This document shows, piece after piece, positions 31,326 through 41,500 of a DNA stretch of 49,100 nucleotides (position 1 is its first letter; every line of letters begins with the position of its first letter). The stretch is taken from the NCBI GenBank assembly GCA_031261285.1, contig JAISKM010000084.1:1-49100 (forward strand), read 5' to 3'. This DNA comes from Candidatus Symbiothrix sp. (GTDB lineage Bacteria > Bacteroidota > Bacteroidia > Bacteroidales > Azobacteroidaceae). The position numbers were made by a program, and so were the translations under genes. The notes under the pieces were generated by a model. It was not told the origin of the DNA. It saw nothing but the letters and a program-made list of their open reading frames with translations, and did not search any database.

Positions 31326-33029
31326 TCAATACCCCGGATTTTGTGGTAGCAAATTCTTGTTTATCGCAAGTTCTTTGCTCGGAATCGGCCATAGATATTG
31401 TCTTACAGGAACGCTTCTTTCGAAAATCTGTCTGAATTTACCCGTTGCAGCTAATGTGGTAAAGTCGGGACATCCGTTTTCATCTATAGTAATCTTGATG
31501 CCTTTGGGGAAGAAATAATCGCCACTGGCAATATTAGCCCGCAATCCTGCTGCTGCCGGTAAGCCATACAATGGACGTTGCATGACCGTTTCAATTAAAC
31601 GCCAACGGATAATGTCGAACCAACGCCGGTTTTCCCACGCCAATTCACACCGGCGTTCGGTGCGGATAATCTTCCGCAACTTGACTTGGTTGGTTTCTGA
31701 CACTGCCGGATATTTGGCGGTTTCTGCGACCTGACATTTGTAGGCACGAGCGCGTACTTGATTGAGTGCATTTAATGCGGAAGCATCAATTTCATTCAAC
31801 TCCATTTTGGCTTCGGCATACATCAGCAACACATCGGCATAACGCATGATAATGGAACTTTTTTCCGTTGCTTTATCGTCCGTCCATTCCTCGTCTACTC
31901 CTTTTTTGAGAGCCATACCACTATAAGCAGCATATTGACTGCCTAATTGCGAATCTTGATTTGTTACACTTTTGTTGGTGGTAAGATTCATCACCGTTGC
32001 TACTCCCGGATTGTAAATAAAGCCTAAAAACGCCGATCCGAATTCAACACAAGTATACGCACAACGAGGGTCGCGGTTTTTGAACGGCTCCTGCAAACTG
32101 AAGAGCGGTGATTCATCGATTGGCAGTCCATCGGTGCATGGGAAGGCACAAAACAATTCCAACGACGGTTGGGCAGTGGCTGTTCCGCCGGGATTTCGGG
32201 GATACATACTGTTAACAGATTCAGAGTTATCTAATAAGTCTTTGGAACGTGGAATGGTGAAAATCAACTCGTCCGACTTTCTTGTTTTTGTCAGGAACAA
32301 ATCACCAAAATCGGGATGTAACGAGTAAGCGTTCAAATCCATACAGCTTTTGGCAGCAGTGGCTGCGGTAGCATAGTCGAGCATCCAAGTAGCTGTTCTT
32401 GCTTTAAACGCATACGCCGCGCCTTTGGTTGCTCGCAACAATCCGGAAGAGTAAGACTTGGGCAAATACTCAGCGGCCTTGTCAAAATCGTCATAAATGG
32501 TTTGCAAAATGACATTTTTGTCTGTCCGTCCCATCGTGAATGCTTCGTCAATAGAGAGATAACCGGTATAAAACGGAACATCTCCCCACAAGAATATCAG
32601 ATAGGAATAGAAAACAGCACGGAAAAAGTGCGCTTCTCCTTCAAATTGCCGAATCAAATCATCGGAAATATTGCCTTTTGCATGATCCAAACTAATCAGA
32701 ATGGTGTTGGCGCGTGCAATGGCTTTGTAGGTATTGAGCCACATCGTTTGCACATAACTGGTTTCACCGTTATAGGTCCCGGCTATCCAATCATACACAT
32801 ATTCGCGTTGACTCCAGTCATCGCTGTAACGGTCGGTAGGAAACAACCGGTTACACTCCCAGTACCACAACGCTCCGCGGTAGAGGTCGTCAAGCGACAT
32901 GCGCAATTCGGCCTCGTTGCTATACCAATTTTCAGTTGAACCCTCTGCAAGCGGATTCAGATCCAAGTCTTGGCAGCCTGTAAAGAAAAACAGGACTGCA
33001 ACTAATGTTGATAATATTAATTTTTTCAT
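31326..33029 (-). CDS. SusD-family surface lipoprotein, locus B
   Basis: 567 aa from the ATG at 33029, chosen because it gives a normal lipoprotein signal (MKKLILSTLVAVLFFFTGC) 13 nt after the SusC stop, matching locus A. The longer frame runs into the SusC gene. QDLDLNPLAEGSTENWYSNE, FEGEAHFFRAVFYSYLIFLW and LAWENRRWFDIIRWR are SusD hallmarks. It shares most of its length with the locus A SusD. It binds the ligand at the cell surface together with SusC. Confidence 0.95.
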   Translation of the reverse strand: MKKLILSTLVAVLFFFTGCQDLDLNPLAEGSTENWYSNEAELRMSLDDLYRGALWYWECNRLFPTDRYSDDWSQREYVYDWIAGTYNGETSYVQTMWLNTYKAIARANTILISLDHAKGNISDDLIRQFEGEAHFFRAVFYSYLIFLWGDVPFYTGYLSIDEAFTMGRTDKNVILQTIYDDFDKAAEYLPKSYSSGLLRATKGAAYAFKARTATWMLDYATAATAAKSCMDLNAYSLHPDFGDLFLTKTRKSDELIFTIPRSKDLLDNSESVNSMYPRNPGGTATAQPSLELFCAFPCTDGLPIDESPLFSLQEPFKNRDPRCAYTCVEFGSAFLGFIYNPGVATVMNLTTNKSVTNQDSQLGSQYAAYSGMALKKGVDEEWTDDKATEKSSIIMRYADVLLMYAEAKMELNEIDASALNALNQVRARAYKCQVAETAKYPAVSETNQVKLRKIIRTERRCELAWENRRWFDIIRWRLIETVMQRPLYGLPAAAGLRANIASGDYFFPKGIKITIDENGCPDFTTLAATGKFRQIFERSVPVRQYLWPIPSKELAINKNLLPQNPGY

Positions 33030-33042
33030 TTTAATTTTCATT

Positions 33043-36000
33043 TTAAAATTTAACCTGTATGCCAAAATTGAATCCTTTCGTAATGTAGGACGTTGTACCG
33101 GCTTCCGGGTCCCAGCCTTTTGGGAACTTACTGATGGAGAACAGGTCGGAAGCTGAAGCCCATAAGCGTACATTAGACAATTGCGTCCTGTTGACAATAT
33201 GTTTGGGCAGTGTATATCCCAAAGTAATATTTTTCAACCGGAAGTAAGAACCGTCAATGAGCCAGTAATCGGACATTTTATAGTTGTTGCCTTGATAGCC
33301 TATTTGAGAAAGACGTGGATACTTGGCTTGGGCGTTCTGCTCAGGCGTATTGAGATTACTGAAGTAATGACCGTCTACAAAATCAGGGAAGGTGTACCAA
33401 CCGGCTGTTTGATAAACCTGATCGGAGGTCAGCAAACTTTTTTGCTTACCAACGCCCTGGAATGCCAACGACAAGTCAATCCCTTTATAGCCGGCATTGA
33501 TAGTACCACCATAGATGTATCGTGGTAACGAACCGCCCAGCAATACACGGTCGTAATCGGGGGTTATTTTGCCATCGGGCACACCATCCGGACCGCTCAC
33601 ATCTTTAAACTTCACATCTCCCGGTTTAGTTGATGCGGTTAGCGTCGGCGATGAAGCCACTTCTTCTGCCGTCTGGAACAAACCATCGGACAGATAACCA
33701 TACCATTCATTATATTCGCTGCCTTTGCGGATGATGGTCCCGTCACCAAACACGACGCCGCCCGACAAGTTGCCCATTACCGACTTATAATCGGACAAGT
33801 TAGCACTGATTGAATATCTCAAATCGCCGATTTTGTCTTTCCATTCCACCAGCAAGTCCCAACCCTTGGTATTCATAATACCGGCGTTTTGTTGGGGATT
33901 GTTGTAACCCATTAAGTCGGGAATTTCAAGTGCCAACAACATGTCGTGAGTCGTTTTCTCATAGTAGTCGAAAGACAATGACAACCGGTTGTTTAACAGT
34001 GCAACATCTATGCCGCCGTCCAATACCTCTGTCCGTTCCCAAGTTATGTCTAATACATTGTAGGTCTGTTGAGCCGATGTTGTTACAGCCTCAACAACTC
34101 CTGCTGAGTTCACGAAAATGGCATTTCCAAAAGCCATAATAGCTTGATAAGGATAGTTTCCAACACGTTCATTACCCAAATTTCCCCAGGATCCCCTGAA
34201 TTTCAGGAAAGATAGCGGACCAAGGTCGGCTGTTTTGAGAGAAGGTTCTTCGGTAATTACCCAACCTGCCGAAACAGAGGGGAATGTTCCCCGGCGATAG
34301 TTGCGGTGGAAGCGTGATGACTCGTCGGAACGTATATTGGCTTGAAGCAAATATCTGTCGCCAAAGCTGTAGTTGATTCGCCCGAATAAGGAGCGATAGG
34401 CATTTTCACTGGCGGTGCCCGAATTAGTCATAAAATTCAAGTTACCCCTGTCTAAATAGGGATAGTTTGACAACTCCATCATATTGCTGGAGGCTCCAAG
34501 CGATTCGCTGAAAGCATAATAATCTTCGTAACCTGCCAACAAAGAGAGTTCGTGAACTTTGTCCAGTGTGATGGCGTAGTTTGCCAACAATTGTTTGGTT
34601 GTTGTGCGTGATTCACCTCTACTCTCGCTCAAACTATTTTCAAGATGTCCTGCGATATAACCTGCAAACAGAGTTGGATCATTCATTTCGTAGTAGGGGA
34701 TTTGTTTCACAAAGTTTTTTCCCTTACTGATACTCACTGTCGGCGCATACACACCCGTTATGGTAAAATTCTTGACTGGAGTGAAATCCAATGCGATTCT
34801 TCCGGTGAAATGATCACCCCATGTATTATTGAATCCGCCGTAGTGTAGGCGGGCATAAGTGTTTGTACCGTTGCGACCATCCGAAATGCGACCATCCGGC
34901 CACACGGGCGACCATAGCGGACCATAGACGTAGGCAGCCGTTAAGGGATTGACCTGTGGTCGTTCGGAAATCGTGCGAAGATAAGAACCGTCAACCGATG
35001 CCGACAAATACTTATTGAGTTTGATGGTGTTGTTTACGCGGGCGGTCACACTCTCATAAGAACGGTGATCGTACAACGCATCCGTCTTTTCATAGCCAAC
35101 AGAGGCTTTTGTCTTAACAACTGCGTTGCCATAGCTCATCGACAGATTGTGCTTTTGTCTTGGAGCGGAATTGTTGATGAGATAGGATTTCCAGTCGGCA
35201 ATAGGATAATGCCCGGGATCGATTAGGTTGTTTTCGGCATAACTTTCAATGTAATCTTTTGAATAGACGAAGTATTCGTTTCCCGGTACATTACCGGCAT
35301 CGTTCCAAGCCACTTCGTTGTTCATTTCCATGTAACGCTTGTAGTCAACCACACCAGGGAAAGTTGTTGCTTTCACAAAGCCTAATGTTCCAGAATAGTC
35401 AATACTCAACGAGCCTTCTTTAGCTCTTTTAGTGGTGACTAAAACAACGCCTGCCGAAGCTCTTGCCCCGTAGATAGATGCCGAAGCTGCATCTTTCAAC
35501 ACGGAGATGCTTTCGATGTCGTCTACATTGACATTGTTGAGGCTACCCGGTATTCCGTCTATAAGAATTAATGGGTCGGAAGTGCCGATTGTAGTAACCC
35601 CGCGCACCCGTATGGTTGCGCCATCTCCCGGCATAGAACCGGAACGGGTAATCTGTACGCCCGGCATCGATCCCTGCAATGCTTGAGAGATACTGGTTGC
35701 CTGAAGGTTGGCGAGTTTTTCTCCGCCCACACTGGCAACCGCACCGGTTAAATCGGCTTTTTTAATTGTTCCGTAGCCAATTACTATGACCTCGTCAAGG
35801 TCTTTCGCATTTTCAGCTAAGGTAATATTGATAGTTGTTTTGCCGGCTACAGACACTTCCTGCTTGGTATAACCAAGATAAGACACTTCCAACGTGGCAT
35901 TGACCGGCAACTCCAGGGTGTATTTTCCGTCCAAATCGGTGGCAGTTCCATTGCCGGGTTTGCCTTTTTCAACCACGTTTGCGCCGATGATAGCTTCACC

Positions 36001-36384
36001 GGTTTCGTCCGTGACAGTTCCGGTGAGTGTCTTTGTAGCATCGTTTGTCACAGGATTTGTTCCTTTGGGAAACAAATACACAATGTTAACACCTTGCTCC
36101 CTGAAAGTGATTGCTGTCTCTTTCAATAAAGCATCCAATGTGTTTTTCAACGACGCATCGGAAACCGAAATGGACGTTACTTTGTCCAAATCTTTCAGGT
36201 CTTCACTGTAGAAAAAATTAAAACGGCTGTTCTTCTCAATTTCTTTCAAAATTTCTTTTACCGGTTTGTTTTTTACATCAACCGAAATCTGCGAAAATAG
36301 GTTCGCAGAAAAGAACAACAATAAGAGAAGACTTGTTAAACGCCTTGGAAGACGTTTAATACTTTGTAGTGTTTTCTTTCTCAT
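33043..36384 (-). CDS. SusC-family TonB-dependent receptor with STN domain, locus B
   Basis: 1113 aa. Signal peptide ending near LFSQ, STN domain at about 32-105 (EILKEIEKNSRFNFFYSEDL), carboxypeptidase-like domain (about 118-195, LTGTVTDETGEAIIGANVV), plug (VIGYGTIKKADLTGAVASVG, IRVRGVTTIGTSDPLILIDG, VLKDAASASIYGARASAG) and outer-membrane barrel ending EAGTTSYITKGFNFGIQ. The STN domain implies regulation through FecR and an ECF sigma. It is closely related to SusC of locus A in protein and in part in DNA, with 53 identical nt at 34509-34561. Confidence 0.96.
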   Translation of the reverse strand: MRKKTLQSIKRLPRRLTSLLLLLFFSANLFSQISVDVKNKPVKEILKEIEKNSRFNFFYSEDLKDLDKVTSISVSDASLKNTLDALLKETAITFREQGVNIVYLFPKGTNPVTNDATKTLTGTVTDETGEAIIGANVVEKGKPGNGTATDLDGKYTLELPVNATLEVSYLGYTKQEVSVAGKTTINITLAENAKDLDEVIVIGYGTIKKADLTGAVASVGGEKLANLQATSISQALQGSMPGVQITRSGSMPGDGATIRVRGVTTIGTSDPLILIDGIPGSLNNVNVDDIESISVLKDAASASIYGARASAGVVLVTTKRAKEGSLSIDYSGTLGFVKATTFPGVVDYKRYMEMNNEVAWNDAGNVPGNEYFVYSKDYIESYAENNLIDPGHYPIADWKSYLINNSAPRQKHNLSMSYGNAVVKTKASVGYEKTDALYDHRSYESVTARVNNTIKLNKYLSASVDGSYLRTISERPQVNPLTAAYVYGPLWSPVWPDGRISDGRNGTNTYARLHYGGFNNTWGDHFTGRIALDFTPVKNFTITGVYAPTVSISKGKNFVKQIPYYEMNDPTLFAGYIAGHLENSLSESRGESRTTTKQLLANYAITLDKVHELSLLAGYEDYYAFSESLGASSNMMELSNYPYLDRGNLNFMTNSGTASENAYRSLFGRINYSFGDRYLLQANIRSDESSRFHRNYRRGTFPSVSAGWVITEEPSLKTADLGPLSFLKFRGSWGNLGNERVGNYPYQAIMAFGNAIFVNSAGVVEAVTTSAQQTYNVLDITWERTEVLDGGIDVALLNNRLSLSFDYYEKTTHDMLLALEIPDLMGYNNPQQNAGIMNTKGWDLLVEWKDKIGDLRYSISANLSDYKSVMGNLSGGVVFGDGTIIRKGSEYNEWYGYLSDGLFQTAEEVASSPTLTASTKPGDVKFKDVSGPDGVPDGKITPDYDRVLLGGSLPRYIYGGTINAGYKGIDLSLAFQGVGKQKSLLTSDQVYQTAGWYTFPDFVDGHYFSNLNTPEQNAQAKYPRLSQIGYQGNNYKMSDYWLIDGSYFRLKNITLGYTLPKHIVNRTQLSNVRLWASASDLFSISKFPKGWDPEAGTTSYITKGFNFGIQVKF

Positions 36385-36424
36385 GGTATTTTGTAATTTA
36401 TAAAGTTAACGATGATTGATATCA

Positions 36425-36457
36425 TCATATAATATACAGACAAGTCCGGCTTTTCAA
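36425..36457 (-). promoter_or_regulatory. Shared element ahead of SusC (copy 2)
   Basis: In the 134-nt gap between FecR and SusC the minus strand reads GAAAAGCCGGACTTGTC then TGTATATTATATG, about 40 nt before the SusC ATG. It matches the element before FecR in locus A at 19555-19586. The spacing suits a promoter for SusC in locus B, perhaps recognised by the ECF sigma factor. The rest of the gap shows AT-rich sequence and a short GCGGGC-type repeat remnant near 36500. Confidence 0.4.
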
Positions 36458-36518
36458 CTATTTGGTTTTGGTTTTTAACTTATTTTAATACATCTTCATT
36501 GCGGGCTTTACCGGTTTT

Positions 36519-37520
36519 TCAAAATTCATTGAAATATTTATTTTTTCGGTTATCTTTCTGAAACAGTATAGAACTATCTTTTACTGTAATGGTAATCGGT
36601 GATGTGAGAGATAGCGCATCTAACACAGATTCAATATTGGCATTATCCACAGACCCTGTAAACCGGAGTAATTTAACCGATTCATCTTCAAACAAAAAAT
36701 CGATATTGTAGATGCGGGAGATCGTAGTTGCTATGTCTTGAAGTGTTTCATTTTCAAAACGTAAACGGTTTTTCCGCCAATCGGTAAAATTGCTCGCAAT
36801 CACTTTGCCGGAAGATATTTTTTGGGTGGATTTATTGTACACGACTCGTTCATCCGGTTGCATAATCCTTGTTTCATCGGGTAAGGTCACTTTCACTTTT
36901 CCTTCTACCAACACAACAGATATAATATTGTCGTCGTTATATGCCTTGATTCCGAACGTGGTTCCCAAAACTTCTATATTCATATCTATACATTGTACGC
37001 TAAAAGGCTTTTGGGCATCGTAAGCCACTTCAAAGTAGGCTTCACCGTCTAATTGCAAAAACCGGTCTTTTTTATTGTATGTACTGTTGTAGGTTAATTT
37101 GGAACTCGAATTGAGCCAAACCCGGCTACCGTCCGGCAAGGTGATATTGGCTTTTTCTCCCTGTTCGACACTGACAAGCAACGGATTTTCTATCTCGCCT
37201 GTTTTGTTTATTCCTGCGAATTGATACGTGCTATAGCCAAGAACAATGGGCAAAATAATAGTAGCAGCAATACGCCACCATTTATAGGTTATCGTTTTGA
37301 CAGTCACTTTAGATGTTCCAATTTCTTCTTGAATATTGCTTAACATCCTTTGTTTCAAATCTTCACTGATTTCAACCGGAGAATTTTGAATTTGATAGTC
37401 AATCCAACTATTTAACTGGGGATTATTCCGAATAAAATCAATTAATTCAGCTACCTCCTGTTCGTTCGCTTGATTGACTATATATTTTTCAAACAGCTCT
37501 AAATATTGTTCTTTGTCCAT
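36519..37520 (-). CDS. FecR-family anti-sigma factor, locus B
   Basis: 333 aa. Transmembrane segment at about 85-105 (WWRIAATIILPIVLGYSTYQ), periplasmic FecR domain (about 120-215, LPDGSRVWLNSSSKL, LQLDGEAYFEVAYD, LGTTFGIKAYND) and a DUF4974-like C-terminus (LQDIATTISRIYNIDF). It should control an ECF sigma. The only sigma gene in locus B is 7.2 kb upstream (44697-45278), with four catabolic genes between, instead of adjacent. The gene has its own upstream gap of 130 nt, which is AT-rich with a repeat. Confidence 0.93.
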   Translation of the reverse strand: MDKEQYLELFEKYIVNQANEQEVAELIDFIRNNPQLNSWIDYQIQNSPVEISEDLKQRMLSNIQEEIGTSKVTVKTITYKWWRIAATIILPIVLGYSTYQFAGINKTGEIENPLLVSVEQGEKANITLPDGSRVWLNSSSKLTYNSTYNKKDRFLQLDGEAYFEVAYDAQKPFSVQCIDMNIEVLGTTFGIKAYNDDNIISVVLVEGKVKVTLPDETRIMQPDERVVYNKSTQKISSGKVIASNFTDWRKNRLRFENETLQDIATTISRIYNIDFLFEDESVKLLRFTGSVDNANIESVLDALSLTSPITITVKDSSILFQKDNRKNKYFNEF

Positions 37521-37618
37521 CCTCTTGACTATTTTCTACATATTATACAATTATCTCCCACAAATAAACTACTAATAAATTATTTTTATTGTTATTTAAC
37601 ATATCAATAATCAAAGAA

Positions 37619-37643
37619 GATGGATTGTTTCGCTACGCTCATC
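37619..37643. repeat. Short dispersed repeat before the locus B FecR gene
   Basis: GATGAGCGTAGCGAAACAAT on the minus strand resembles a common dispersed repeat (compare TCGACTACGCTCGAC at 2110-2132). It lies between the GDPD stop and FecR. The remainder of the 130-nt gap is AT-rich with no clear promoter. Confidence 0.4.
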
Positions 37644-37650
37644 ATTAACA

Positions 37651-38553
37651 CTAATTTGTTTTTTTCACCGAAAGCCCAACGAAATCTGCCGGATAATCGG
37701 TTTCAATAATATCGGGATTTACGGAAAGTTCTTTTTTATAAGCTTCTAACCTGACCTCAAGCGGTTTTATCTTGTCGGCTGTTGAAGGGATGGATGTCAT
37801 GCACATGACTCCATGGCTGTGCAATAAGTCGTAAACTTCCTGTTGTGCCGGATCCATCGTATACTTGACATAAGCCATCAGACGATTCCATGGAATACCG
37901 GCATTTTTATATGCCTCATACATTTCCCTGTTGCTGATTTCACAGCAAAACATCACATTATCGTTCCGCTCGTAGTAGAACAGACATTCTTCAAGAGAAC
38001 GCACTGATAACATAATGTTAGGATATTTGCTCCATTTCCCTTTCAAATTATCAGAATACAACTGCCAGGGTACGCCCTTATTGTCGAAATTAAAAGCCGT
38101 TTTGCCGTTGCCCCATTCGAGCATTTCATCAAGGCTTAGAATCTTGTAGGGCGTAACATTTCCCTGTCTGTCTTTGAGGTAAAATTGCTGCAATTCCGCA
38201 TACGTGTAATCCGACACTTTGCCCGTTCCCGTTGTGGTGCGGTCAATCGTTTCATCGTGCATCAATACAAGCACACTATCTTTGGTCAGGCGAGGGTCTA
38301 TCTCGAAAAATGACGGCATCAGGCTCAATGTTTTTTCGCACGATGCGATACAATTTTCGGGGTATCCTTCTATCATGCCACCCCTGTGACCGCTAATGAT
38401 GATGTCTTTTTCGGGGGCATAGCGAAAAAACTCCTGCAAGTCAGACAGGCTGCGAATATCAACCGTATGCAAGGGATGACCACCGCTACACATGCAGAAC
38501 GCAAAACAACAGGATGCAAGCATGATGCTGCAAAAAAAAGTTATCTGTTTCAT
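37651..38553 (-). CDS. Exported GDPD-family phosphodiesterase, locus B
   Basis: 300 aa. An N-terminal export signal with several cysteines (ITFFCSIMLASCCFAFCMC) suggests a lipoprotein. Catalytic motifs are IISGHRGGMIEGYPENC, FFEIDPRLTKDSVLVLMHDE and TIDRTTTGTG. It is the paralogue of 6312-7202 and shares the same pattern LKDRQGNVTPYKILSLDEML. It lies between the PL8 lyase and FecR. It probably cleaves a phosphodiester in the ligand of the locus. The usual acidic Glu-x-Lys site is FDNKG here, so the family member is slightly atypical. Confidence 0.86.
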   Translation of the reverse strand: MKQITFFCSIMLASCCFAFCMCSGGHPLHTVDIRSLSDLQEFFRYAPEKDIIISGHRGGMIEGYPENCIASCEKTLSLMPSFFEIDPRLTKDSVLVLMHDETIDRTTTGTGKVSDYTYAELQQFYLKDRQGNVTPYKILSLDEMLEWGNGKTAFNFDNKGVPWQLYSDNLKGKWSKYPNIMLSVRSLEECLFYYERNDNVMFCCEISNREMYEAYKNAGIPWNRLMAYVKYTMDPAQQEVYDLLHSHGVMCMTSIPSTADKIKPLEVRLEAYKKELSVNPDIIETDYPADFVGLSVKKTN

Positions 38554-38581
38554 ACTTATACGTTTTTAATTTGTCGCCTCT

Positions 38582-41500
38582 TTACCGGATAAATTTCTGT
38601 GATTCCGTCTTTTTAGTATCCGACACGACACAGACCAAGACCCCTTTGGGTAGTTGTCCCAACGGTATGCTTACGTGTTGGCTTCCTGCCTTATGTTCCT
38701 GCTTGTAAACCAATGTGCCGTTGGCGGTATAGATAGCGATCTGAACATGTTCTGTCAGGGGTTCTGAAAACTGCAAATCCAACTGATTTTCTGTTTTCAG
38801 TAAACCGAACCATTGAGGTGAAGAGTTGACAGCCGTTATTTTCGTATCATCCATCGTTTTAACAGCAAAATATACAGCATTCCCATCATTCATCGTAACG
38901 GTAACCGTTGTTGTTCCACCGGCGGGAGGTGAAAAAGCAACACCCGGTGTATTCTCAACAGGTAGCCATTCACCTTTCAACGTAATTGTTGTCTCCGTAG
39001 GTTGAGTTATCCAGCCAAACACGCTGTTCGTTTGCGGATTGAGATTGGGATTCGATACGGCAAACTCATGTCGCCCTGTCTGCGGATCTAATTTATCCAT
39101 CAACAAATGTTTTGAAGACGTTGATTCTACTATACCAAATGGAATCGCATTGACAGCAGTGAAAAAACTATAAGCGGTAATATGAAGCGGCTTATACGTA
39201 AGGGCATGCATAGCAGTCGATTGAGATTCTATGGTGAACACATCGCCTCCGTTGTCACCGATATGAGTTGCCAAATCTTCCATAACCTCCTGTGTAGCCG
39301 CAGGGACAACAACAAAGACATAACCGGCAGAGGCAGGCTTTATTCCATGTTTAAGATATGCCTTGGCAGCCTTCGATGTTGAGATGGGAGAGGCATAATC
39401 TGATCCGGAGTGGTCGGGCGTCGTTTGCGAATCGTAGAAAATGACAATGTCATCATTGGCCCGGGGAATATAATAACCGGTACCCAAAGGCGTAATCAAC
39501 CAGTTATTTGCCGTTGAAGGAATCGTTGACTGATAGGGATTGCGCAAGGTATTGCCATTGTGTAGTAACGGAGCATCCTCCGAAGAAATAATTTCTTGAA
39601 ACAAATTAGTCGCCGTAATCCAATTAGTGCTGTACGTCCCGGACGAACCGATATCACTACCCAAACTGATGATCATATTTTCAAACGCAAACATGGATTT
39701 TTTGAAGACTAAATTGGTTGGCGTAAACCGTGAACTATTACTCCAAGTATCTATTTGGTCGAAATCGGTAGTGAACACGCCGCAATCGCCGAACGACAAT
39801 CCGCCGGAAAAGTTTTTGGTGTTCGTGAATTGATCAAAGCGGTCGGTAGTGTTTTTACCGGGCATCATATCTTGCCATGTAGTATAATGGACAGTGGTCG
39901 TTCCCGGAATCACATTCCAATCCCAACCGCCTCCGGTATTGGTTGGATAACCGCTGGCGGCCAATGTGCCGTTGCCATAGGTGATTTCTAATACGCCGTG
40001 ACTTTGGTAACGTCCGAAACGATTGGTGCCGCTGTAAATCTCAGACCCCCACAGATTGGTTGTTGGAGCGTGCATAGTCGCCACCCAGTTGTTTTGGCGG
40101 AAAATAGCCGCAGGGCTATAGTTGAACGCATAAAATCCTTCATACACATTGGGAGCAACAGCATAGTTGCCGGATTGAAAAAAATAATTGTATGCGCCTG
40201 CCAATTCCTCATCAATATCTGTTCCCATGCAATCGCCTCCTATTTCCACCAATTTTTCAAACTCATTCTTGGAGAAATAAACATTCATGCCGCCCAAACC
40301 AAAAGGGTTTCGGCCGGAAAATGTATGTGCGTAATGGCGCGTATCGTTTGTACTGAGAGTCGCCATCGTATAAATAGCGAGAATAGCTTTCTTAAAACGC
40401 TCATAAGCCTCTTCGGACAATCTAAATTCCGTACCTTTGAATGTATAGATGCCGGCCAAAAACGGCTGATAAGCATACATATAGTTATTGTAATGCGTAT
40501 TGTGATGAAATCCCGTCCCATCCGGTTTGAACATATCGTTACTTCCGGGCACATATTCCGTACTGCGTTCCATGAAACGTTTTACGGCTTTGAGTTCGCG
40601 GACAGCTAAAGCATCCTCGCCATGAAACATGGCAATGGTTTGCATGTAGGACAAATAGAGATAAATAATGTCGGAGTTGATACTTCCCAAGTAATCACTT
40701 TCCGGTTCGTACATCGTGTCATAGAATGAAATCCATCGAGCCAGTTTAATGATTTCCTCCCGTTGATTTCCGGTACAGGTAGGGATAATTGTCAAAAGTA
40801 ATGGAATCACCGTCTGCGGGGCTGTATACGCATTGCAATAATAGAGAATGTTACAACCTTCCGAAAAACCTTGGTCAAACAGGTGCTCCAAATAATCAGA
40901 GAAAGCCGTTTTCATATCCTCAGCACCGGTTGTTTCTATTGCTCCGGCCAAGTAACCCAACCGTTGCAAGATCGTAACGACAGATTCGAACGTTAATCCT
41001 GAAACGGTCGTATCGATGACTTTTCCCGAAAGTGTTCCATCACTGTTGCGCACAATATTCAGAGTAGTGACGTAGTCTCTTGCCAGTCTGGCTTGGTCTG
41101 CATTGTAGGTGGGGGTTAGATGCTGTTTTTGAGCAATACGCAAGTTATTCAAGTCGTTTAATTCCTGTACCGTAGGTTCCGTTATGGGTAATTCGGTGGA
41201 ATTGACTGCATTGGCATACGTCCGGAGGGCACGTCCAAAGCCTTTGGTATAATCTGATTGATCCGTATTTTGTGTCAAGTAACTGCGATCAAGCACCCAG
41301 TGTGTGCCCGGCACACGTCCGGTTTGAGTGGGTTGATTGAGGTGGACATCATCGAAAAATAGCTTTCGAGGGGCATCATCCGTAGGTTTGAGCGTGAAGC
41401 GCAAAGAGGAGATTTGCCGGTTAGAAGTAGAAGCATATTCGTTGTATGCGCGATTAAACTCCCGCCAACCCCGCGTATTACATAGAAAATTAGCCGTTCG

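Noticed and set aside
33030..33197. A 56-residue upstream extension of the SusD gene at 31326.
   Set aside because: It overlaps the SusC 3' end. The ATG at 33029 gives a normal lipoprotein signal with the same spacing as in locus A.
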